A DNA stretch of 64,000 nucleotides from Aquisediminimonas profunda (GTDB lineage Bacteria > Pseudomonadota > Alphaproteobacteria > Sphingomonadales > Sphingomonadaceae), in the NCBI RefSeq assembly GCF_019443285.1, contig NZ_CP080327.1, positions 1,116,001 to 1,180,000 of the forward strand, given 5' to 3'. Every line of letters begins with the position of its first letter. Within the stretch, counting starts at the first letter, position 1. Below, one piece after another: positions 55,058-64,000 of this stretch. Position numbers and translations under genes: made by a program. A model generated the notes under the pieces. The model made no database searches. It saw only the letters and a program-made list of their open reading frames with translations, and was not told where the DNA came from.

Positions 55058-55980
55058 TTCTCGTCCAGCCCTTGAAATTGTAATGAGAGGAAATCTGACG
55101 TTGCTTAACTTGATCAGACGATTGAGTAGAATGCCAGCCGGCGCCAACTGCCGGATCAAGTGCGAATCTAAACGAATCCGATTGGGCTTGGCCGACCGCA
55201 GCGAAGCTTGCTCCCGCGCCGTTCATCGTGCCTGAGCGGCTTTTCAAAGCCAACGCGCCACTGCCAATATTGCCTGAATGCATGCCCTCAGCCCTGAATC
55301 ACGCAGCAAGTTCGAACTAATGTGTCACCCGTCGAAACATCGCCATCAGATTGAATGCGGTGACCAACTTCTAGAACAGAGCCATCTTACAAAATGTACG
55401 TTCGATCGGACAGTTCATCCTCGTCCAGCCCTAGTGCAGGGTCTGGAATTACTCAATAGTGAATATGACATCGTCTTACTATAAATGTCAGTGGCGGCGT
55501 CAGATGCCGTGTTTCGATGGGTAAGGGCTCTGGTTGAGGCTCTTTCTTGTATTTTCGTATGGCTTGAAGTTTGCGTCGCAATGCACACCCATGTTTCAGA
55601 CGTTTATGCCGAGATGCAGTGAGCCTGCTTGCTGACAGTCGGCCAACACCCGAATCTGTGCAATCGCACGTCCGGTATCAGGCCCTCCTCTGCAGAGATG
55701 CCATGAATTAAAAACATTAATGGCATCAGTTTTAGGTTTTTGATTTAGATCAATGTAAGCCGCAGTCTTGCGCCTAAACGCCGACAAGGTGCAGCATTTG
55801 GTGGGCGGGAGGATAGATCGAAATAATTCTATATGAATAGAAATAAAAATATTACCTTTTATAAATAATATAGTCGGAATGGTAATTAAAGAATCGAACT
55901 ATATAAATATAATAGACAATATTGTGATATATATTCCAAAATATTGAAATACTCACCTGCCTTCAGGAGGGGAATTATTG
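55058..55980. other. Long non-coding stretch with possible decayed genes
   Basis: 923 bases between the SDR and the first monooxygenase gene. Only short frames without domains exist (for example 63 codons on the minus strand at 55596-55787). Its left half is of ordinary composition; from about 55800 it turns very AT-rich. It looks like eroded DNA plus a promoter region. No IS end was recognised. Confidence 0.55.
55806..55975 (+). promoter_or_regulatory. AT-rich regulatory region of the monooxygenase operon
   Basis: About 170 bases of mostly A and T in a GC-rich neighbourhood. It includes the dyad TTCTAT-atga-ATAGAA (55827-55842) and a perfect 10-base palindrome ACAATATTGT (55916-55925), then an AGGAGGGG ribosome-binding site (55965-55972) ahead of the ATG at 55981. 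It should hold the promoter and regulator sites of the two flavin monooxygenase genes. Confidence 0.55.
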
Positions 55981-57186
55981 ATGATTATTGACATTTTTGC
56001 GGAACTGCAGCGAGCTGAAGATTGGTCGTCGAAAGGTGAGGCTTCAGTCTTCAGGAACGCCATTGAGCAGGGAAGGTTGGCGGACGAGCTGGGCTATGGC
56101 GCTTGGTGGACCGTGGAGCATCACGGAGCGACCGAATTCAGCCTTTCGTCTGCGCCGGAATTGTTTCACGTCGCTTTGGCCATGACGACGAAGAGACTGC
56201 GGGTTGGTCATGCAGGAGTGCTTACGCCGTTCAAGGTCAATCACCCGGTTCGCATTGCAGAACGCGCAGCAATGCTCGACATTCTCAGCAATGGTCGTCT
56301 GGAGTTGGGTCTCGCGAGGTCGTCTGCCAACGAATGGGAAGTATTTGATGTCCCAAAAGAGGTGACCCAGGCCCAGTTTAACGAGCTGTCGGCGATGCTT
56401 CCAAAGATGTGGGCAGATGAGCCGTTCAGCTGGAATAGCGATCAGGTTCGCATACCTGAGATGAATGTTGTTCCTAAGCCGCTGCAGAAGTTTCCACGTC
56501 TTTGGGCCTGCGGGCAGTCACTTGAGGGGGCCCACAATGCTGGTCGCTTGGGTCTCGGCTTTCTTGGCGTTACAGTCATGGAATCGCTCGACAAGACGAT
56601 CGCGCTCAAGAGAGAATTCGAGAAGGGTGCCGAGGAGCGCTCTAGCGACATTGGTCAGCCCAATCTCGACTATGCTCTCTTTACCTTCACCCATTGCGCT
56701 CCCAGCAGGGAGGCTGCAATCGAAAGCCGCGCTGCTGAATCAGCGATGTGGTACGTGAATCGTGCGGCATCATATTTCAAGGTGCCGCGGGAAGGCCTTA
56801 TAGCCGGCGTCCGTGGATCAGCGGCGCTCGATGATGTCAGCTGGCGCCAGCAGAGCTATGCTAATAGGGCACCAGAGGCCTGCGACCCCGATGATCCTCA
56901 TCCCGTGATCCGCCTCTTGAACAGGCAGTATCTCGGGATGCCGATCGATCCTGAAGAAGCTTATGAGGGATTGGCAGGTATAGATTCAGTCATCTTCGGC
57001 GACCCTGACACTTGCTTGCGAAAGATCAAGAAGATCCAGTCGATCGGTGTCGATCGCCTACTCACCCTTCAACAGTTCGGGCATTTGAGTCACGAGCAGG
57101 TTTGCTCAAGCATCAATTTGCTCGGCAAGGAAGTTATTCCACAACTTTCCGCCTCTGCACCATTGGAATGTGTTGCGGCCGCCTGA
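55981..57186 (+). CDS. Luciferase-like flavin-dependent monooxygenase (LLM class)
   Basis: A 401-aa TIM-barrel flavin enzyme of the bacterial-luciferase superfamily. Typical segments are ADELGYGAWWTVEHHG, GHAGVLTPFKVNHPVRIAERAAMLDILSNGRLELGLARSS and the late FGDPDTCLRKIKKIQSIGVDRLL. It would use reduced FMN from a separate reductase and oxygen to insert an oxygen atom, by hydroxylation or Baeyer-Villiger reaction. Strong ribosome-binding site AGGAGG. A second monooxygenase follows 65 bases later in the same operon. No flavin reductase gene is adjacent. Confidence 0.86.
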   Translation: MIIDIFAELQRAEDWSSKGEASVFRNAIEQGRLADELGYGAWWTVEHHGATEFSLSSAPELFHVALAMTTKRLRVGHAGVLTPFKVNHPVRIAERAAMLDILSNGRLELGLARSSANEWEVFDVPKEVTQAQFNELSAMLPKMWADEPFSWNSDQVRIPEMNVVPKPLQKFPRLWACGQSLEGAHNAGRLGLGFLGVTVMESLDKTIALKREFEKGAEERSSDIGQPNLDYALFTFTHCAPSREAAIESRAAESAMWYVNRAASYFKVPREGLIAGVRGSAALDDVSWRQQSYANRAPEACDPDDPHPVIRLLNRQYLGMPIDPEEAYEGLAGIDSVIFGDPDTCLRKIKKIQSIGVDRLLTLQQFGHLSHEQVCSSINLLGKEVIPQLSASAPLECVAAA

Positions 57187-57251
57187 AGTCACAGGACTCC
57201 AATCGTAAGGCAGCCTCAACTTTTAAAATTGTAATTCACGGAGATGTAATC

Positions 57252-58703
57252 ATGACTGATACTTCCAGGAAGCCAATGCGCTTCTCGATGTTTGGTGACT
57301 TTTCGCCGGCAGCTCCACCGAACCTTTGGTATGGGGATAACGCCAGGGATTTCGATTTTCTGAACCTAAGCCACTGGATCAAGTTGGCCCAGGACCTTGA
57401 GAAGGCAAAGTTCGATACGTTCTTCTGGGCAGATCACTCCGGTCTGCACGACGCTTACAGGAACTCAGCCGCGCCCACGCTTGAAATGGCAGTGCAGTAT
57501 CCGATTGGGGATCCGTGGACACTTGCCGCGGCTCTCGCCTCTTCCACGACCCATATCGGTTTCGGGATCAGTGCCAACGTCATCCAGTATCACCCCTATG
57601 TATTTGCAAGAAAAGTCGCAACACTCGACCATATCACAGGCGGGCGGGTCGGGTGGAACATGGTCACGTCGTTCCAAAGGTCTGCCTGGCAGAACCAGGG
57701 CTTTGATGGTGCGGAATCTCATGTTGATCGATACCAGCGCCTGGAAGAATACGTTGACGTGCTTTACAAGTTGCTCGAGGGCTCCTGGGAAGACGACGCC
57801 CTTCTGCGCGATTTCGAATCGCGCAAGTTCGTCGATCCATCGAAGTGTCACCGGATTCACCACGCGGGGAAATTCTACAAGGTACCTGGAATCAATATGG
57901 TTCCGCCTTCTCCGCAGAGGATGCCCGTGCTCTTCCAAGCCGGAACTTCTGAGGAAGGACGCACATTCTCGGCCAGACATGCTGAAGGAGCGTTCATCGT
58001 CGGCTCTTCGGTGAACCAGCCCGAGTCTCTGCGCCGGGTGGTGGAAGATCTCCGAAAACGCCTGGTTGCAAATGGCCGCAAGGCAGAGGACATGCATATG
58101 CTTGCGGGCCGCTCATACATAATCGGCTCGACCGAGGAAGAAGCGCGGCGCAAAGACCGGGAAATCCAAGAGGCCTATCGCGAAACAGAGTACGGCCTCG
58201 CGTATATGAGCTCCATCATGGGGCTCGATCTCAGCGCAGTGGACATTGACACGCCAGTAGGACAGTTTTCAGGCGACGCGGTCAAGGGCGGATTCCGGGC
58301 TTTTGTCGATGCTGCGCCGAACAGGAATGCGACGTTCCGGGATATTGCGAACTTCCTCATCTCCAACCGCTTTGTGGGCACGCCGGATCAGGCCGCTGAC
58401 GAAATTGAGGAGTGGCTCAACCTTGGCGTTACAGGCATCAATTATCAGCAGATGAGTGGTGTGGGCGAAGTCTATACATTCATTGATCAGGTTTGCCCGG
58501 TCCTCAAGCGGCGTGGCCTCATGCAGTCCGAGTATGCGCCCGGCACTTTCCGCGAAAAGCTGTTCGGCGCAGGTCCTCGGCTTGGTGAAAGGCATCCCGC
58601 AGCTAAGGTTCGCAAATTGATTTGGTCCAGCCCCTCCATATTGGAGACGGACCCTGTCACAGCGGCACCTTTAGCTTCCAATCTGGCTGATGTGGCGGCC
58701 TGA
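57252..58703 (+). CDS. FMN-dependent monooxygenase of the NtaA/SnaA/DszA type
   Basis: A 483-aa enzyme of the LLM subgroup of nitrilotriacetate, pristinamycin and dibenzothiophene-sulfone monooxygenases. It shows the DTFFWADHSG, GDPWTLAAALASSTTHIGFGISANVIQYHPYVFARKVATLDHITGGRVGWNMVTS and FQAGTSEEGRTFSARHAEGAF motifs. Such enzymes work with a separate FMN reductase. The ATG at 57252 follows CGGAGA by 7 bases. Pairing with the other LLM gene could mean two oxygenations, or alternate substrates. Confidence 0.9.
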   Translation: MTDTSRKPMRFSMFGDFSPAAPPNLWYGDNARDFDFLNLSHWIKLAQDLEKAKFDTFFWADHSGLHDAYRNSAAPTLEMAVQYPIGDPWTLAAALASSTTHIGFGISANVIQYHPYVFARKVATLDHITGGRVGWNMVTSFQRSAWQNQGFDGAESHVDRYQRLEEYVDVLYKLLEGSWEDDALLRDFESRKFVDPSKCHRIHHAGKFYKVPGINMVPPSPQRMPVLFQAGTSEEGRTFSARHAEGAFIVGSSVNQPESLRRVVEDLRKRLVANGRKAEDMHMLAGRSYIIGSTEEEARRKDREIQEAYRETEYGLAYMSSIMGLDLSAVDIDTPVGQFSGDAVKGGFRAFVDAAPNRNATFRDIANFLISNRFVGTPDQAADEIEEWLNLGVTGINYQQMSGVGEVYTFIDQVCPVLKRRGLMQSEYAPGTFREKLFGAGPRLGERHPAAKVRKLIWSSPSILETDPVTAAPLASNLADVAA

Positions 58704-58953
58704 AGACAAGGCGGGCATAGCAGCCATAGGCCAGCCAACAAGTTTTGGTCTTGGAGGTAGCCTCGCCATCATCCATCCCCGCCGGACCACGAGGCCGCGT
58801 GCCTTGTATCCGGCGGTTGAGCACTAAAGCCACTCCTTAACCTCTGCAGGCATGCAAACGCCGCTTGCCCGATCGCTTTAATAAAAAAACGACATCACTA
58901 TCACTATTGCATCGTTGGCGAACAATGTTTAGGGATGGCGCAGCTATTTAGAT

Positions 58954-58974
58954 AACGACGGCCCTTTCGTCGTT
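58954..58974 (+). promoter_or_regulatory. Hairpin in the leader of the dehydrogenase gene
   Basis: AACGACG and CGTCGTT form a perfect 7-base inverted repeat with a 7-base loop, ending 23 bases before the ATG at 58998. It may be an operator or leader structure. It lies in the 294-base gap after the monooxygenase, which otherwise shows two TATCACTAT-type direct repeats but no gene. Confidence 0.4.
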
Positions 58975-58997
58975 CAGCGTCCAAAAGAGGGTGTGTC

Positions 58998-60116
58998 ATG
59001 GACAAATTTGCCTCTGCCGTGATTTATGAGAAGCCAGAAACATTTGCGCTGCGGCAATTTCCGATACCGCATATTGCCGATGGTGACATGTTGATTGAAG
59101 TTCTGGTGGCGGGAGTCGATGGTTCTGAACTTCATATGTTCAACGGTGAAATGGAGTTCATCAACAACAATGCTCCGGTGGTCTTCGGGGATGAGATAAT
59201 CGGCAAGGTTGTTGCAATCGGGGACGATGCAGCAGCGAGGCGCAGCCTGAAGCTGGGCGACGTCGTCGCTGTGGAAGCAAAGTGGCCATGCAACAAATGC
59301 CCGTCCTGTTTGCAGAACCAGTACTATCTCTGTCGCAATGGCTTGGGCAAGAACGGTTACGGCACGCGTAATTGCGCTGAGCCGCCGCATCTTTGGGGTG
59401 GATACGCAACGCACGTCTTCGTCCCACCCGAAGCGCTGGTTTACCGCGTGCCCAATGATCTTTCCCTCAATACGGCATTGGTCGCATGTTCTTTGCTAGC
59501 AAATTCTGCCAGATGGTCCGAACTGGCAAAGTCTGCCGCCGGACAGACAGTCGTTGTCATCGGCCCTGGCCCCCAGGGAATCGGTTGTGCACTTGCCGCG
59601 GTTGACGTTGGTGCCAAGGTGCTGGTCGTGGGACTGGAGCGCGACGCCACCCGTCTCGAGTTTGCCGCCAAATTCGCAACAGCGGAAACCATGGCGATTT
59701 CCGGGAAGGAGACACATCAGCAGGTCGCAGAAGCGATCAGGGCCATTGTGGGGGAAGTCGACTCCGTGATCGAAACGGCAGGATCGGCGCCAGCCAAGCA
59801 ACTTGCGCTGGAGTTGGTCAAGCCGATGGGGACGGTCGTTCACATCAGCTGGCCAAAGCCCCTTGAGCAACCCGTAAATTGGATGACACTTCTCATGAAG
59901 GAGGTGACTGTCCTCAACCCGATGTCGCATCCCTATTTCGTGGATCGTGGCTTCGAGCTTGCACAGCGATTGAAGTCGCAGGGCATCGACGTTGGCGAGA
60001 TGGTCACACACTCCTTTGGCCTGAAGGATTGCGAGCATGCCATACGCGTGGCCGCGTATCAGACCGACGAAGTCCCGATCAAAGTTGTTATCGAACCATC
60101 ACTTGACGGCCGTTGA
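58998..60116 (+). CDS. Medium-chain (zinc-type) dehydrogenase with altered catalytic site
   Basis: A 372-aa MDR-family oxidoreductase. The structural-zinc lobe is intact (C98, C101, C104, C112 in CNKCPSCLQNQYYLC) and the nucleotide motif is GPGPQGIG. The catalytic-zinc positions look changed: the usual Cys of GxCGSD is Asp41 (VDGSELH), and the usual His of GHE is Asp65 (GDEIIG). It may bind a different metal geometry or work without catalytic zinc. Start ATG 58998 follows AAGAGGGTG. Probably oxidises an alcohol or reduces a carbonyl in the island pathway. Confidence 0.85.
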   Translation: MDKFASAVIYEKPETFALRQFPIPHIADGDMLIEVLVAGVDGSELHMFNGEMEFINNNAPVVFGDEIIGKVVAIGDDAAARRSLKLGDVVAVEAKWPCNKCPSCLQNQYYLCRNGLGKNGYGTRNCAEPPHLWGGYATHVFVPPEALVYRVPNDLSLNTALVACSLLANSARWSELAKSAAGQTVVVIGPGPQGIGCALAAVDVGAKVLVVGLERDATRLEFAAKFATAETMAISGKETHQQVAEAIRAIVGEVDSVIETAGSAPAKQLALELVKPMGTVVHISWPKPLEQPVNWMTLLMKEVTVLNPMSHPYFVDRGFELAQRLKSQGIDVGEMVTHSFGLKDCEHAIRVAAYQTDEVPIKVVIEPSLDGR

Positions 60117-60169
60117 AGCAATGCAGGCTGTTCCAGAGTTCTAAGGGGTGGAAGAGCCTCTGGCCTCCC

Positions 60170-61822
60170 TCACTTCGCGAGGCCCAGTTCCTCCAAACGT
60201 TGTTGCTTGAGGACAAACCGCTGCACCTTGCCGCTCGGTGTCTTCGGTAGTTGTGATGCGAAATGGACACGGCGCGGGAATGCGTGTGCAGCGTACTTCG
60301 TTTTGACCCAATGTTTTATTTCGTCTTCGAGTTCCGGTGAGCCAACGTGCCCCGCCTCCAAAGTGACAAACGCCTCCATGATTTCGCCCCTGACATCGTC
60401 AGGCACAGCGATCACTGCGGCCTCTGATACTGACGGGTGCAGCACCAGGATCGATTCCACTTCAAAGGGTCCGATGCGATAGCCGGCCATAAGAATGACA
60501 TCGTCGTCACGCGAGCCGAAGGAAAAATAGCCATCTTCGCTGATGCTGCCGAGATCGCCCGTGAAATACCATCGGCCATCGTCGGAAACCTTTCCAAGCC
60601 ACCGCCCTGGGACACCGTCATATCCAGAAAGCCATTGTAGCGGGCTTTGCGAAAGGTCCATTGCAATGCGACCGGTCTGGCCCGGCGGGAGTTCGTGATC
60701 GCTCTCGAGGTCGAGAACGACAGCGCGCCAGCCCGGCATCCCGTGTCCCATCGACCCCGTCCGGATCGGGTAGCGCAAAAGCTCGTGCTGGTGATTATTG
60801 ATGAGCATCCCCGTTTCGGTCTGGCCGTAATGGTCGTGTACGGTGACTCCCAGCTCGCGCTCTGCCCATTGATTAACATCCGGAGTGAGCGGTTCTCCAG
60901 CGCTCGAGGCGCAACGCAACGCCAGACCTGTTGGCACGGCGATGCGGGACGAACGGAGTGAACGATATACTGTTGGCGCAGCCGCAAAATTCGTCACCTT
61001 CTGTCCGGCGAGCACAGCCATTGTTGATTCAGGCGCAAAATTGCCTGCCAAAAGGATGCTCGGAACCCCGGTGGTGAAAGTTGCCAGGATGCCAAAGTAT
61101 AGCCCATACGCCCAGCCTGGATCGGCCGCACACCAAAACACATCATCTGCGCGCAGTCCCAACCCGAACTCGGCATAGGTCTGAAAGCTGGCCAAGGCGC
61201 GGAGTGGCACAACGACGCCCTTGGGCGCGCCAGTCGTGCCGGACGTGTAAATGTGAATAAAGGGTGCATCTCCTCCCAACGCTGCGGCTGGATATCCCGG
61301 CGACTCCCCGTACATCAGCTCTGCCAGCGAAAGCTCAGTTTCCTCCGCCTTCCCGTTGCAGATAAGCTTCCAGCTTGGATCGTTCGGCATATCCGCACTC
61401 GGGGACAGCTTCGAGATATGGTCGGAATCGCTCACGACTGCTTTTGCTTGGCTGCCGATAAGCCGAACTGCGATTGCCGCAGGCGCAAATGCCGTGAACA
61501 ATGGAACATGGACGGCTCCAAGGCGCCAGATCCCCATCAGCACGATGAGAAACTCCCGGCTCTTTCCCATCAGCGTGGCAACGCGATCGCCCGGCCCGAT
61601 TCCTAGACGGGATAGAGCAGCTGCAAATTTCTCCGACTCTTCTCGCAACTCGCCATAAGTGAGGTCACTTTGTCTGAGGTCAGCCTCAATGACTCTGTAA
61701 GCGAGCCTCGCCGCGGGATGCCGATCGCACAGCAAATCAGCAGCCGAGGCATTCGCCGCCGAGAATGTTTCGATCAAAGATGCCACTCTCTTGTCTACTA
61801 TCGCCTGCGTCTTCGCACTCAT
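60170..61822 (-). CDS. Acyl-CoA synthetase, AMP-forming (ACSM-like)
   Basis: A 550-aa adenylate-forming enzyme that activates a carboxylic acid with ATP and CoA. It has the P-loop YTSGTTGAPKG, the YGQTETG motif, the GDLG hinge region and the C-terminal PKTPSGKVQR with the catalytic lysine. Overall sequence is nearest to the medium-chain/aromatic ACSM and acetyl-CoA synthetase-like group. It converges on the dehydrogenase and is separated from the thiolase by 205 bases. Confidence 0.92.
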   Translation of the reverse strand: MSAKTQAIVDKRVASLIETFSAANASAADLLCDRHPAARLAYRVIEADLRQSDLTYGELREESEKFAAALSRLGIGPGDRVATLMGKSREFLIVLMGIWRLGAVHVPLFTAFAPAAIAVRLIGSQAKAVVSDSDHISKLSPSADMPNDPSWKLICNGKAEETELSLAELMYGESPGYPAAALGGDAPFIHIYTSGTTGAPKGVVVPLRALASFQTYAEFGLGLRADDVFWCAADPGWAYGLYFGILATFTTGVPSILLAGNFAPESTMAVLAGQKVTNFAAAPTVYRSLRSSRIAVPTGLALRCASSAGEPLTPDVNQWAERELGVTVHDHYGQTETGMLINNHQHELLRYPIRTGSMGHGMPGWRAVVLDLESDHELPPGQTGRIAMDLSQSPLQWLSGYDGVPGRWLGKVSDDGRWYFTGDLGSISEDGYFSFGSRDDDVILMAGYRIGPFEVESILVLHPSVSEAAVIAVPDDVRGEIMEAFVTLEAGHVGSPELEDEIKHWVKTKYAAHAFPRRVHFASQLPKTPSGKVQRFVLKQQRLEELGLAK

Positions 61823-62027
61823 TCTTGTTCTTCCTAATTACGAGCGGGAAGTATTCCCGCGATGCCAGACTTTCAATGCGTCTTGAGATCGGGTGCTCTG
61901 CGCTTTGCAAAATGTGAGTGGTGCTTTCGCCCGCTTGTTTCACACCCACAGATTGAACGACTGTGATCTTTTCTCATATGTCGTTGGGCAATGATCACAC
62001 CATCTCATCTTCCATGTGGACAAGGAT

Positions 62028-63200
62028 TCAAAGAACCTCGAACAGACCAGCTGCTCCCATACCCCCGCCGACGCACATCGTTATGACGACGTTTTTGACT
62101 CCCCGCCTTTTGCCCTCGATCAACGCGTGGCCAACCATTCGGGCTCCAGACATGCCATAGGGATGCCCGATCGAAATTGCGCCGCCGTTGACATTCAGCC
62201 TTTCATCCGGAATGCCCAGCACGTCCTGGCAATAAAGGACCTGAACCGCGAATGCCTCGTTCAATTCCCATAGTCCGATATCGTCCATCCCCAGGCCAAA
62301 GCGTCTGAGCAACTTGGGTACTGCGACGACCGGACCAATGCCCATCTCGTCTGGCTCCGTGCCCGCAACCTCCATGCCGACATAGCGCCCAAGCGGCGCC
62401 AGACCTCTCCTCCCGGCGTCCTGGCTCGTCATGATGACACAAGCCGAGGCGCCATCGGACAATTGCGAGGCATTGCCGCCCGTGATGCAGCCGCCCTCCA
62501 ATACGGCCTTCAATGCAGAAAGGCCCTGCAAATTTGTGTCGGGGCGGTTGCCCTCATCCTTCGACAGTGTGACTTCCTTGCTATAGGCTTCGCCCGTTTC
62601 CTTGTCGGTCAAAAGCATTCTAGTTGTCACTGCCACGATTTCGGCATCAAACGCGCGGGCCTGTTGTGCTTTTGCAGTAAGCTGTTGCGAGCGCAGTCCG
62701 TAGGCGTCTTGGCGCTCCCGCGAGATCCCGTAACGGTTTGCAACTGTCTCGGCAGTGTGCAGCATGGGCATGTAGATGTCTGGCACCATGGCACTCAATT
62801 CCGGGTCGTGCGCGATCCTCAATTCGGGTGTTTGCACAAGTGAAATCGACTCGACGCCGCCGGCCACAACCACATCCATGCGATCGACAATGACCTGTTT
62901 TGCGGCGGTCGCGATTGCCATGAGTCCCGAAGAACATTGACGGTCAATTGTCATGCCGGCAACCGAAACGGGCAGGCCCGCGCGAAGCGCTGCAGTCCGT
63001 CCGATCGTTTGCTGGGCAGCCTGGGGCATTGCGCATCCAATTAGTACGTCGTCAATCTCGGTCGGGTCTACCGCCGATCGCTCGACGGCTGCACGAATGG
63101 CATGCGCTGCCAGTGTAGGCGAGGGGGTTGCATTAAAAGCTCCGCGGTACGCGCGGCCTATGGGAGTCCTGGCGGTCGAAACGATCACTGCATCGCGCAT
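62028..63200 (-). CDS. Acetyl-CoA acyltransferase (thiolase)
   Basis: A 390-aa thiolase with all catalytic parts: the nucleophile in [36 protein letters not shown] and the terminal [13 protein letters not shown]. It would cleave a 3-ketoacyl-CoA, releasing acetyl- or propionyl-CoA, at the end of a beta-oxidation-type sequence. The ATG at 63200 is preferred, since the GGAG within an earlier ATGGAGCTAAAC is 6 bases from it. Confidence 0.94.
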   Translation of the reverse strand: MRDAVIVSTARTPIGRAYRGAFNATPSPTLAAHAIRAAVERSAVDPTEIDDVLIGCAMPQAAQQTIGRTAALRAGLPVSVAGMTIDRQCSSGLMAIATAAKQVIVDRMDVVVAGGVESISLVQTPELRIAHDPELSAMVPDIYMPMLHTAETVANRYGISRERQDAYGLRSQQLTAKAQQARAFDAEIVAVTTRMLLTDKETGEAYSKEVTLSKDEGNRPDTNLQGLSALKAVLEGGCITGGNASQLSDGASACVIMTSQDAGRRGLAPLGRYVGMEVAGTEPDEMGIGPVVAVPKLLRRFGLGMDDIGLWELNEAFAVQVLYCQDVLGIPDERLNVNGGAISIGHPYGMSGARMVGHALIEGKRRGVKNVVITMCVGGGMGAAGLFEVL

Positions 63201-63476
63201 GTTTAGCTCCATAACAAAGGGCGCGCTGAAACCTGGCTCAGCCTATTCGCAGTCTTTCCAGACCGAGACGAGTGCTGAGCGGCAGCTGGCGAAGCACCAG
63301 CCTACGTCACAGATCAAGCGCGGAAGGCGCCATTGAATTAAAATAAAATTGATGTCAAATTTGATTTGATTCTGCCGTAAGATTGGATTAGATGCAAAAC
63401 ACGAGGATAGTAGGTATTGTGAAGCAAAAAGGCACTAAGTTCGACCAAGAAAGTGCGCGCTGAAGAAGGGGTTGAA

Positions 63477-64000
63477 ATGAACATAAAACGTGATGTCGTT
63501 TTTGTTAAAGCGAGGGCGCGAAATGTGGCTACCGCAACAATTCTGGCGCTGTCGGTGTCGACATTGGCAACGACCGCTTATGCTCAATCTGCTGCTCCCC
63601 CCTATGACAGTAAAGTCTCCGCGACCCCCGCAGTCGACGGGGAAATTATCGTCACGGCCCGACGTCGCGGTGAAGACATTGCCAAGGTTCCTACTACTGT
63701 TACTGCAATCGGCGCGGATGCGCTGCGGGAGCGCAGCATTGCCACGCAAGCTGATCTTCAGGCAGCTGTCCCGGGTCTTACGATCCGAGAGACGCAGACG
63801 AACAACAGCCTGACCTTCGCTATTCGCGGCCAGACAGTAGACTCATTTTCGGGTTCAGCGACGGCGGTTGTGAATTACGTCAACGAAGTTCCATTTACTG
63901 CAGGCGGTGTCGCATCCTATTTCGATCTGGAATCGATTCAGGTGCTCAAAGGGCCGCAAGGCACGTTATTCGGTCGTAACGCTACGGGTGGTGCCATTCT
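63477..64000 (+). CDS. TonB-dependent receptor, N-terminal part (cut by window end)
   Basis: The frame opens at ATG 63477 and is still open at base 64,000. The visible 174 residues hold a signal peptide (a basic start, then a hydrophobic stretch, ending TAYAQ near residue 37), the box IIVTARRRGEDIAKVPTTVTAI and the plug motif QVLKGPQGTLFGRNATGGAI. This is a second catabolic-type TonB receptor in the island. Upstream, 63213-63476 holds no gene; it includes an AT-rich run with AAATTTGATTTGATT-type repeats. Confidence 0.88.
   Translation, partial: MNIKRDVVFVKARARNVATATILALSVSTLATTAYAQSAAPPYDSKVSATPAVDGEIIVTARRRGEDIAKVPTTVTAIGADALRERSIATQADLQAAVPGLTIRETQTNNSLTFAIRGQTVDSFSGSATAVVNYVNEVPFTAGGVASYFDLESIQVLKGPQGTLFGRNATGGAI

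Noticed and set aside
55596-55787. 63-codon minus-strand frame as a transposase remnant
   Set aside because: No transposase motif or terminal inverted repeats could be recognised.

Overview
The window reads as chromosome of an alphaproteobacterium, most likely a member of the Sphingomonadaceae (Sphingopyxis- or Sphingorhabdus-like; the genus is a guess). The reasons are the petABC order with a short Rieske protein, a DUF4167 gene beside prmC-prfA, several TonB-dependent receptors, the plant/alphaproteobacterial type of glutamate-cysteine ligase and fairly GC-rich coding sequence. No rRNA gene, intact tRNA gene, CRISPR array or complete insertion sequence was found.

Positions 1 to about 47.4 kb look like ordinary core chromosome. 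In order they carry the cytochrome bc1 operon; gshA; a secreted DUF11-type protein; a SIMPL protein; an RND efflux pair; DUF445 and PilZ proteins; a CYP153-like P450 divergent from an ecdysteroid-kinase-like phosphotransferase; murA and a monothiol glutaredoxin; a LolA-like protein with a BlaI-type operator; an archaeal-type proS; a siderophore receptor with Fur-like boxes; a DMT exporter coupled to a GST; rplU-rpmA; argS-SPOR; an ETF-QO/TPR/ispE operon; a UDG-like/lytic transglycosylase/moaB operon; a thiolase-like protein; an M61 peptidase; a pstS-porin operon behind tandem Pho boxes; and a DUF4167/prmC/prfA/hisS cluster.

At 47,394-47,442 there is a 49-nt 3' fragment of a tRNA-Val(GAC) gene on the minus strand, reaching from the anticodon stem to the encoded CCA. 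This is the usual scar of a tRNA-targeting integrative element. Everything to its right has accessory character: gene-poor spacers, mixed strands, AT-rich patches and catabolic genes. The genes are a class C/EstB-type serine hydrolase, an EthD-domain protein, a beta-hydroxyacid dehydrogenase, two TonB receptors, an MFE-2-like short-chain dehydrogenase, two adjacent luciferase-like flavin monooxygenases, a medium-chain dehydrogenase with an altered catalytic zinc site, an acyl-CoA synthetase and a thiolase.

Taken together, the right-hand 16.5 kb looks like the end of a genomic island encoding uptake and oxidative breakdown of a hydrophobic, possibly cyclic (terpenoid- or ketone-like) compound: receptor, flavin monooxygenase, hydrolase, dehydrogenases, CoA ligase, thiolase. 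The substrate cannot be read from the sequence. The island continues past the right edge, inside a TonB receptor gene, and no integrase is seen in the window.
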